Part shown: positions 1-9,100 of the stretch, piece after piece | Position numbering within the stretch: the first letter of the stretch is position 1 | Layout of the letters: every line of letters begins with the position of its first letter | NCBI GenBank assembly: GCA_963210315.1 | Contig: OY723300.1 | Coordinates: 868,001 to 932,000 of the forward strand | Direction of reading: 5' to 3' | DNA: 64,000 nt | Source of the DNA: Rhynchopus euleeides | Taxonomy: Eukaryota > Euglenozoa > Diplonemea > Diplonemida > Diplonemidae | Position numbers and translations under genes: made by a program | The notes under the pieces: model-generated | The model's input: the letters and a program-made list of their open reading frames with translations, nothing else | Database searches by the model: none | What the model was told of the DNA's origin: nothing

Positions 1-755
1 TTCCTTTGGGCCTTTACCCCCTTCCCCCCATATATATACCCCCCCCCCCCCCCCGCCTTCGTTTTCATGTATTGTCCCCCCCCCCCCTCCCAAACGATTC
101 CTCCTATGTTTCCTTTCTTTTTTTTCTTCCTTTTTTTTTGGCTTCTGGGTGGGGCGGGTTGGGTGCGCGCCCCCAAACCACCACAGCAGCAGCGCAACAA
201 AAGATATGGCAAAACAAAAGGGTGCCATTTTTTCTCCCCCCAAAGTAAATTTCTCCCATATCATCCGAACCACACGGCATGCTTTTATTCAAACCCCCCC
301 CCCCCCCTCCCCCCCTGACGATGGCGTGTGTGCCGGGGTCTATTTTACTGTGGTGTTCGTCCGCCCGCCCGCCCCCCCCCCCTCTGCCAGTGCGGTGCAT
401 TTTTTGCCTCGATTTTACGCCCACTCCCATCCCACCACCCCGCTCCACCCCGCCCAACCACGTTTCCAAACCTCGTGAAGAACAACGGAGTGGCGAGGTG
501 GTACGTTGACGCCACCAGACCAAATAGAGACGATTCTGCCGACAATCCGCCAATGCGGGTGGTTGGGCTTGTCTTTGGTGGGCGGGGGGGGGGGGTGCGG
601 AGGTGGAGTGTCTGTGTGTCTGTGTGGAAAAAAAATACAATCTGCAGTCTTCTCACGGTGCTCCCTGATGCAAGTTCAATTGGAGTGCAGGAGCTTCACC
701 CATTTGTGGAAAAAGAATGCGGGAAATGGATGCACCCCACCACCCCCCCCCCCCC
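1..755. other. C-rich low-complexity region, no gene seen
   Basis: The stretch is dominated by C runs of 8-14 bases with T-rich patches and short G runs. Several frames stay open only because of proline/glycine low complexity. I see no conserved protein, RNA gene or transposon terminus before the foldback element that begins at 758. Confidence 0.5.
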
Positions 756-757
756 TA

Positions 758-1127
758 GGGGGGGTCAAATGCCACCCTTTTACGTGGACAAACACGATTT
801 TTCAAAAAACCGGCGCAGAGGCCCCAAAGCCCCCGTAAACCCTCCAAACCCCCCCAGATCGGTCCGGAAACCCATCGAACCCCACTTTTCCACCATTCCG
901 GGCACCTCAGGTGCCCGAATTGGGGTACCTAAATTTTGTGCCACCGTTTGGTACCGGACAGTGCCACTGTGTGGGAGGTTGGAAAAGAAAATGCCCCAAC
1001 ACACCACATCTGAGGGTTGCAATGCATGTTGCTTGCCAACCACGTCATCCGGTGGGTGTCAGGCGCTATGTAGGTGGCATTAGCCAGGTCTTCGATGTGT
1101 TCTGGCTTGTATATGTACCTCCCTGCC
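758..1127 (+). repeat. Left inverted arm of the foldback element
   Basis: 370 bp that reappear in reverse complement at 1546-1905. The inner boundary lies where both arms read CCTCCCTGCC (right arm in complement) and then diverge. Confidence 0.85.
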
Positions 1128-1545
1128 ACCATGCACCGGGAGGCTGCCTGTAGGTACGGAACAAGTCCAGATGGTCGTGTGATTCCTGTGCAGCAGTGCT
1201 CCACAACCGGGATGTGTTGACAACGACTGTTGCAACACGAGCTGTACATTCCGGGAACACACGAAGTGCGCTGTCGTGGTACCCATTGTGCCAGAATTGG
1301 TAGTTGCTGCGGTCTACTTTGCCTGGCCCAAGAGCACTGGTACTGAACGGTGCAATATGCGTGGCGAGGTGAATGCAACGGAAGCGCGCAAAGTCAATAC
1401 AGCTCTCGGATGGCGGGTGGTGGTGCCACTAGTGTGTGACGTTCACTCGAGGATACAACGCATCACAATGAATCAGCAACCGTGGACCGAGTACAATACG
1501 CTCTCTGTGGCTGGTGTGGGGGACAAAGGCAGTGCCTGTGCCGCA

Positions 1546-1905
1546 GGCAGGGAGGTACATATACAAGCCAGAACACATCGAAGACCTGGCTCATGCCACC
1601 TACATAGCGCCTGACACCCACCGGATGACGTGGTTGGCAAGCAACATGCATTGCAACCCTCAGATGTGGTGTGTTGGGGCATTTTCTTTTCCAACCTCCC
1701 ACACAGTGGCACTGTCCGGTACCAAACGGTGGCACAAAATTTAGGTACCCCAATTCGGGCACCTGAGGTGCCCGGAATGGTGGAAAAGTGGGGTTCGATG
1801 GGTTTCCGGACCGATCTGGGGGGGTTTGGAGGGTTTACGGGGGCTTTGGGGCCTCTGCGCCGGTTTTTTGAAAAATCGTGTTTGTCACCCCCATTTGACC
1901 CCCCC
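1546..1905 (-). repeat. Right inverted arm of the foldback element
   Basis: Reverse complement of 758-1127 with few substitutions and a ~10-bp deletion near 1886-1891. Transcription through both arms would give a ~360-bp hairpin. Confidence 0.85.
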
Positions 1906-1907
1906 TA

Positions 1908-3414
1908 CCCCCCCCCCCCCCCGTATCCCCCCCCACTGCGGCACTGCCGCCGCCACCACCACTCTGCCTCCACCCTGAGGCAGGCAGGCCTGGTTAGATT
2001 TTGTGTTTTCAGAGCATGCGGTGGTGGGGCGTGGCTGTGGTTGTGGTTCTGGCAGGGGGGGGGGGGGTGAGGGAAGGCGGAGACAGACGGAGACGGGGAG
2101 AAAAAGGTGAAAGAGGCGAGAACAAAATCGTGGGGGGGGGTGGGTGGGGGGGGGGGGGGCCACCGGCAAAATCTGCATCGCAGCAGGCCGGATGCACGGG
2201 GGGGAGGCACACACCCCTTGTCCACCCACACCCGCACCCCCTTCCTTTCTCTCTCTCTCCTGAAGCAGCACCAACGCAAGCTCGCGCGTTGCGGGGCATC
2301 GGTGCGTCCTGTGAGGCCATCGCTGCTCCAAACCGCCATTTTTTAGCTGTGTTGTATCCCCCCTCCCTCCCTGTTGCTTCTGAGTGTAAAGTGTTTTTTT
2401 TCTTTGGCGTGCTCCCCCCAGGCATACGCCCCACCCCCCACCCCCCCAGTCATGTGACAGTAGTATGTAACAACTTGAATAAAAACCCAGGGGGTTGGGT
2501 GGGCTGTGTGGGGGGTGGGAAAAGAACTGAACGATGAATGTATGTGCATGTCTGTGGTGTGTGTGTGTGGGTGGGTGGGGTGGTGTCTGGTGGCGGTTTG
2601 TGGCATTGAGAGCGTGTGCTGCTCCCTGGTGCAGCTCAGCTCACCGCCTCTATACCAACAGAACTTCGCCTGCAGCGGTGTGTGCATTTTTAGGGCCACT
2701 TCGCCATCGGGTACGCATGCTCGGTGCGTGTCGACCTCAACTCATGGAGGCGGAGTGGTGATGGTGTGAGATGCCGATCCACTTCAACTCTCCTGTGCCA
2801 GTTCTTTTCCACCCCTCTACACCTTCGTCGGAGGGCTTTTGGGACTCGCAAGGCGAGAGAGGAAGTGGAGTGGGTGGGTAGGTGGGTGGTGGTGGTGGTG
2901 AGAAAGGGATGCTACCACCACCCAAAGAAAAACGATGTACTTCCCCCCCCCCTCCCCCCTCCAAAAAAAACAAGAAAAAATGACCCCGATTTGCCTCAGA
3001 GCCAACAAAGTTTGTCTTCTTCCATTTTTTTGTGTGGCTCATGATATTTCTTTTGTTTCGAGTGGGGTGCCTGAGGGGGGGGGGGTATGTGGGCGAAGAG
3101 GGACGGGGTTTGGACGGAGGAATGGAGGGGGGGAGGAGGAGGAGGAGGTGGCGGTGTAGTGGTAGGGAAGAGAGGCGGATTCGGGAATAGGGGAGGGGCA
3201 GTGTGTATCCTTCTCTAATGGAGTGGCGGGCCTCCGGACAAAAGAACCCATCCCCTCCCCTCCCCCCTCTCTCCCCCCACACCACCCCCCCTCTTTGCCC
3301 CTCCCATCGCGGTGCTGCTGCAAATGGACTTTGTTCGTTATATAACCTGTCTCAGGTCACGGGGATCAACCGCACACACACACACATAGGAGGAGAGAGG
3401 GATACACGGGCAGA
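1908..3414. other. Gene-free region upstream of the LINE; may hold its 5' UTR
   Basis: The region has C and G homopolymers, GT-rich and GA-rich tracts, and a CA repeat just before the first LINE ORF. No frame shows convincing coding character. The 5' end of the LINE must lie somewhere here, but no target-site duplication or promoter could be recognised, so the boundary is open. Confidence 0.4.
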
Positions 3415-5799
3415 ATGTCACAGGCCGACCTCCACGGGGTCTCCTCCGGTAACACCGGTCCCCAGGCCGGTGGCCAACAGGCCGCCCCCCTGCCCCCCCT
3501 CGAATTTACAGAGCCTCGCAGATACGAGCTCCAGCCCCTCCCCCCCCTCTACGGCGCCACCCACGTGCGCGCCATCCTCCAGCACCTCCACTGGGATGCG
3601 GTGCTGGACGGATTAGAGGGTGGCGTCGCCGTCCTCGCCGCCGAGCGCCCCCCCACCCACGGCTCCCCCCCCACATGGACCCTCACGGTCAACGGGAAGG
3701 AGGTGGTCCTGACGGACACGCTGCTCCTCGAGGAGCAGAAGCAGCAGGAGGCGGCCGCGAAGAAAAAGGCCGAGGATGTAGCCCGCCTGAAGCGGCGCTA
3801 CGATAGCGTCAGCGAGAGGCTCCAGGCGGAGCGCGCCGACGCAGCGAGAGCGGGAAGGGCCGCGAAGTCGCAGGCCAGTGGCGCCGTAGGACGGACCGGG
3901 CGAGGCGGCGGTGCGGCAGCAGCAGCAAAGCAGCACGCCCAGCAGGCGCAACAGCGGGTGACCAGGCTCCAGAAGGACCTGGAGAAGATCGCCGGGAGCC
4001 TGAGGGAGCTCGGCCACGACCCCGCGCCGACCGCCCCCGACACCGCCGCGGGTGATGGTGTGGCCTGGCAATCCGAGATGCTGGGTCTGCGCCGCCTACT
4101 GCAGGAGCAGGACGCGCGTCGCCAGCAGTTGGAGGAGCAGGTGGGGCAGTTGCAGCTGGGTCACAACAACCTAGCTGAGCAGGCGTCGCAGCAGGTGTCG
4201 CAGCTGCAGGAACTGCTGGGTTCCCAGGCGCAGGAGCACGGGCTGCACGTGCAGCGTGTGGGGGATCGCCTCGGCCGCCAGGAGCAGCGGCTTGAGGAGC
4301 AGGCGACCCTGCTGCAGCGCCTCCAAGAGCGCAAACCCGCCTCCCCCCCCGCCACCGCCCCCACGCAGGAAGCAGCGCGGGAGCTGAAGGAAGTGAAGGT
4401 GCACCTCCGGAGGCAGGAGGGGTCCCTTGCCAAGGTCGCAGAAGCCCAGCAGTCGCTGGGCGAGGCCGTCCCCCTCCTCCACAAGCGGGTCGGGGTGCTG
4501 GAGCAGGGGGCGAAAGGGGCGGCAGCAGGCGCCGACCTGCAGCGGGTGGCGACCGAGCTCGCCAGCATGGGTAGCCGCCTGGAAGAGCAGGGCCGTGCGC
4601 ACGCGGCAGAGATGGCTACGGCGCGGAAGGGCTGGGAAGCCAGCCGCAAGGCCCTCGAAGACGACATGCGGGGCCAGCTTGCGCAGCGGGACGCCCAGAT
4701 CCGCCAGGCGCAGGTGGAACGGGACGGCCTCGCAGCCGACCTGCACGAGGCGCGCAAGGCCATGCTAGGCCTGCAGGGAACAGCGGGTCAGCAGGAGCCC
4801 CTGTCCCACCTCCAGGCGCTGCAGCTCCAAGCGGAGGTCGACAAGGTCCGCGCGGACCTCGAGGCCCAGCGCGCGCTGGAGCAGCGACGCCTCGACGCCG
4901 CGGTGGCAGAGCTGCGCAAGTCGTGGGAGGCGCAGCAGGGGGAAGCCGTGGTGTGCGACCTGCGGCTGCAGACGGAACGCCTGGGTGTCGCGGTGAAGGA
5001 CCTGCGGGCCTCCTGCGAAGCCCAGCGCAAGGAAGCCACGGCCGCCCAGCAGCTGTCGGCGCAGGCGTCCGTGGAGCAGGGGGCACGCCTCCAGGGCCGG
5101 CTGGACGAGGTGTGTGGGGAGCTGCGGGAGGCCTGCGAAGCGCAGATGGTGCGCCTCCAACAGGCCGGAAGGGAGGAGGGCGAGAAGGTGCAGCGCCAGC
5201 TGTCACAGCAGGCCAGCGAGCTCGGACAGAGCTGGCAGGGACTGTTGGAGGGGGTGCGCGACGCAGAGGAGGGCCGGAAGCGGCAGCATCAGGAGATGCT
5301 AAGCACGGTGAAGCGGGAGTTAGGCATCGACACGAGAGGGCGGAGTGGGTCCAAGGGGGCGAAGGGCAAGGCACCGCCGAAGCCCGCGGCCGGTCCGGCT
5401 ATGGATGCCCCGCCAGCGCCCCCAGCCGCCGCCACCACCCCTTCCTCCTCCACCACCACCTCCACCTCCACCTCCACCCCTGCCCCGCCCGGGGACTCAC
5501 ACAGCAAACCAGTGACACCCGTGGCACCCGAGACACCAGCAACAGCGAACGCTGCCCCTACCCCTGCGCAGCCAGCAGCAGTGCCGCCGGCAGCACCGGC
5601 GCCGCCTGCCCAGCCCGCCCCGCCGGCCCCACCTCTCAGAGACCTAGCGCCCACGGCGGATGCCGGGGATAAGGCCCCACCGGGTAGGGAGGCGGGAGCC
5701 AGCAGGAACGGGAGGGTCAGGCAGGCCTCCATCACGGCGTATCTGAGGCCCCGCTCCAACCGCCTTACTCCCTACCCGCAGAAGCAAGAGGAGGAGTAG
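3415..5799 (+). CDS. LINE ORF1 protein, long coiled coil
   Basis: A 794-aa protein starting at the ATG at 3415, shortly after a CA repeat. Residues 1-100 are Pro/Gly-rich. About residues 100-660 are almost continuously Gln/Glu/Arg/Ala/Leu heptads, predicting a very long coiled coil. Residues 660-750 are Pro/Ala/Thr/Ser-rich, and the C terminus is basic. No CCHC knuckle or RRM is visible, unlike many LINE ORF1 proteins, so RNA binding would rest on the basic segments. By analogy with other LINEs it should oligomerise and coat the element RNA in ribonucleoprotein particles; this is inferred from position and architecture, not from homology. It ends in a TAG at 5797-5799 and is in the same frame as ORF2. 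Confidence 0.75.
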   Translation: MSQADLHGVSSGNTGPQAGGQQAAPLPPLEFTEPRRYELQPLPPLYGATHVRAILQHLHWDAVLDGLEGGVAVLAAERPPTHGSPPTWTLTVNGKEVVLTDTLLLEEQKQQEAAAKKKAEDVARLKRRYDSVSERLQAERADAARAGRAAKSQASGAVGRTGRGGGAAAAAKQHAQQAQQRVTRLQKDLEKIAGSLRELGHDPAPTAPDTAAGDGVAWQSEMLGLRRLLQEQDARRQQLEEQVGQLQLGHNNLAEQASQQVSQLQELLGSQAQEHGLHVQRVGDRLGRQEQRLEEQATLLQRLQERKPASPPATAPTQEAARELKEVKVHLRRQEGSLAKVAEAQQSLGEAVPLLHKRVGVLEQGAKGAAAGADLQRVATELASMGSRLEEQGRAHAAEMATARKGWEASRKALEDDMRGQLAQRDAQIRQAQVERDGLAADLHEARKAMLGLQGTAGQQEPLSHLQALQLQAEVDKVRADLEAQRALEQRRLDAAVAELRKSWEAQQGEAVVCDLRLQTERLGVAVKDLRASCEAQRKEATAAQQLSAQASVEQGARLQGRLDEVCGELREACEAQMVRLQQAGREEGEKVQRQLSQQASELGQSWQGLLEGVRDAEEGRKRQHQEMLSTVKRELGIDTRGRSGSKGAKGKAPPKPAAGPAMDAPPAPPAAATTPSSSTTTSTSTSTPAPPGDSHSKPVTPVAPETPATANAAPTPAQPAAVPPAAPAPPAQPAPPAPPLRDLAPTADAGDKAPPGREAGASRNGRVRQASITAYLRPRSNRLTPYPQKQEEE

Positions 5800-6198
5800 G
5801 GGGGCGGGCATCCCGGCCAGCGGGGAGGACCCGTGCAAGCGATCGATGTTCCCCCTGGCCGGGGTGCCGACCATGTCTGGGGACGATGCACACTTGCCGC
5901 CGGGCCCCCAGCCGCGCCCCACCCCGAGAAACAGGAGGTCTCGGGGCCGACACAAACACCTCCAAATAGAACACCAAATAGAACCCCAACCCCAACATCG
6001 CCCCCAACCCCACCTAGACCCAGCCGAGCCGCCGTGTGGGCAGGAGATACCCAGACAACGGCCCCGGAGAGCTGGAACCCCGTAGATGTGGCGTCAGGGG
6101 CAGGAGAACCCCGGCCCCTCCGTGGGGGGGGACAGGAGTACTCCCCCTCCACCATAGAGCAGGACGAGCAGTGGCTGACGCAGGCTGCAAGGAGACTG

Positions 6199-9100
6199 AT
6201 GGCGCTCCGGGTACCAGTGCCTAAGGATGGCAACTGTCAGTACGCCGGCCTTGCAGAGCAGTGCGCGGAGTGGACAGCAGAAGGGTTGCGTGCAGCGGTG
6301 GCGACATCCATGCGGCAAGACGCAGAGCGCAGGGCCTCGTACGTGCCTGACCACGACGACCCGCAAGCTCCTGCATCCTACGACGACTACATCGAGAGAC
6401 AGACGCGTCTAGGGACATACGGGGACGCGGCCACACTTCGGGTTGCGGCAGAAGTCCTGGATGCGCAGGTGTGGCTGCTCGCCTCCAACAGCAAGCAATA
6501 CATGACCCGGTGTGGGAAGGGTGCCAAGGTGCTGGGGCTTACGTGGAGGCCCTTCCACTACGATGTGCTTCGCCTTCCCCTGAGCCTGGCCCGGGAGCTA
6601 GCTGCGACGCCGGCAAACCAGTGGACTATCCCTGCAGATCTTCCCACGCCCGCCCCAGCCGCTGCAGGCGGGGCGCGCGCACCTTCAGCCAGCCAAGGAC
6701 CCACGGCGCCGCCGCCCCTGCGGCGATTGAGGCGCCCTGCACACCAATTATCATCGCCCGGAGTGCTCAGGGTGGCGACAGCTAACGTAACGTCGCTGCA
6801 AACGCACCTCGGCGACGTGGCGGGACTGAAGGCGGATGTTGTGGCCCTGCAGGAAACTCGTACGCCGGACCCGAGCAAGGGCACGCACAATGGCTACTTC
6901 GCAGCCCACGGCTGGGCTATGCACTGGGGCAAGGGCATGCCCAGGGTCGCAGGCGCGAACGGCCGCGAACAAACGAAGCCCGGGGGCGTGGCTGTCATGG
7001 TGAAGGAGGGCCTGGTCGCACAGGTGGTGCAGCCGAAGACCACGCAGGAAAAGAAGCTCTACGACAGCACCCGCATGGTACACGTCGTGCTAGCGATTGG
7101 AGACGGCAAAACGGCTCTTCACATCCTGTGCGTCTACGGTCACTCGGGGTCCGAAGTGGGCGAACAGCGGGAAGCCCTCCTGCAAGAGACGCTCGATCAC
7201 GCAGCTGGCTTGGGACAGGTGCCCGTCCTGCTGATGGGGGACCTGAACACCAACCCAGAAACCAGCGCTGTCCTGTCCCAGGCGTGCCGGGTGGGCGGCT
7301 GGGTCGACGCGGCGACGACGCATGCGGACCTCGCACAGCAGAGAGTGCAGAACACCTGCTGGGCATCGGAGAACGGCACCCGGCTGGACATCTGCCTAAT
7401 GAACCCCTGCGCAGCGCCGGCACTGCGTCGAGTCGAGGTGGCAAAGCGGGGAGACTACAACATACCCACACACTGCCCGCTCTTCGTCGATCTGGACCTC
7501 ACTGCCTTCCGCCGCCCCAAAAAGATCTGCATCCTCCCCACCCCTTTCCCTGCGGGCAAGCCCAAGCTGGGGGACGCTGCAGCAAGAGGGGTGATGCAGG
7601 ACGTACTAGCAGAGGGGGAACTACGTCACGGAGCGACGGCCGCGCAGCTCCTCCACCGAGCTTCCACCTGCGGCGAGCGCTTCCTGAAGCGTGTCCATGT
7701 GGGCCACCTGGAGAGACAGGAAGCGGCCTACACGGGCAGGGCGGAGGGCTACCGTATGCAGTGGTCGCGGACGGCTACCAAGCACCATCCCGCTTCTGCA
7801 CGGGGGGCAGGAGACATGAACACCCGGGCGAAGGACGGGCTGCTAGGGAACATTCGATGCCTGGTCAAAGAAGGCCTCAAACGCCTGCAGGCAGAAAAAC
7901 CATACGGCCTCACGAACGGGGAGGAGCACGCCTGGAACGCCGCGAAGAAGCGCCTAAGGGAGGGCGGCCTCCCCCAGGGGCTGCAAGCGGCGCTGGCGAA
8001 CACAACCTCGCAGCTGCCAGACCTGGAGATTCTGGAGCAGGCCCTCATCGTCTTGGAGGGGTCGCAGAGGGGCATGTTTGACAGGCTCCGCGAAGCGAGA
8101 ATCCGCACCTGGAAGGCGAGGATGCAGAAGGCTTGGACATACGAGGCAGGGCAGGTGTTTGCGTACCTCGCAGATCGTTTCTGCGCCCCAGCCACCTTCA
8201 TGCGGCGCGAAGATGGGTCCTTCACGGCCTGCCCCAAGGAGGCGGACGAGCTGCTGAGAAGCGACACGGCGTGGGGGGGATATTTCCGCAAGTACGCGAC
8301 AACGCCCGAGCCCCGGTGGGACACCTTCCGCCAGAGATACCTCCGCTTTCTCCCCGAGACGGCTGACATGGAGTGCAAGACCATCACAGCAGAAGACGTC
8401 GGGAAGGCCCTGGCCAAGATGTCCACGTCCACCTCACCGGGCCTGCACGGCTGGAGGGTCCACGAACTGAGACAACTCCCACACGAACTCCTCAAGCTCT
8501 TTGCGGAGGTGTTCAACGAGGTCGAACGATCGGGCGAGTGGCCGGAACAGTTAATGCATGCCATGATCTGCCTCATCCCCAAGCCTGGCAGCTCAGGCGA
8601 GCCTCTATCGCAGCGCCCCATCAGTATCACCCCTGTGCTGTATAGAGTGTGGGCAGCGATCCGGGTGAAACCGGCACTGAAGTGGTTGGAGACCATCGCA
8701 CCGGAGGACCTGCACGGCTGCCGGCCTGGCCACGGTGCAGAGGACCTCATCTGGCACCTGGCGGCACGCATCGAAGAGGCCCACCTCACGGGGCGACCGC
8801 TGCACGGAGTCGCCCTTGACTTCAAGAAGTGCTTCGACACGGTGCCTATCGACCTCACCTTCCGCCTGGCTGCGGAGCTCGGATTCGACACCCGTGTCCT
8901 GCGCACCCTGCGAGCAGCGTACAGGACGATGCAGCGGCACTTCCGGGCGAGTGGCACCATCGGAGAAGGCTTCCTGCCTACCAACGGCATCATGCAGGGC
9001 TGCCCCATCAGTGTCGTGCTGATTAACGTGCTGGTGGGTGTGTGGATGCGGATGGTCGAACACCGGCAGGACACGAGGGCGCTATCCTTCGTCGACGATG

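Larger units (their letters stand above)
758..1905. mobile_element. Foldback (long-TIR) non-autonomous DNA element with TA target duplication
   Basis: An 1148-bp element whose ends are long inverted repeats: left arm 758-1127, right arm 1546-1905. The outermost bases are GGGGGGGTCAAAT at the left and the exact complement ATTTGACCCCCCC at the right. The dinucleotide TA occurs immediately outside both ends (756-757 and 1906-1907), as expected of a TA target-site duplication. The arms are nearly identical; the main difference is a ~10-bp indel near 771-787. The ~418-bp centre has no long reading frame, so no transposase is encoded. TA duplications are typical of Tc1/mariner-type and some other cut-and-paste families, but the G-rich terminus matches none I can name. 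Confidence 0.8.

Noticed and set aside
6-656. Several overlapping ORFs of 60-250 codons in the first kilobase
   Set aside because: All are Pro/Gly homopolymer translations of C and G runs; many start with non-ATG codons.
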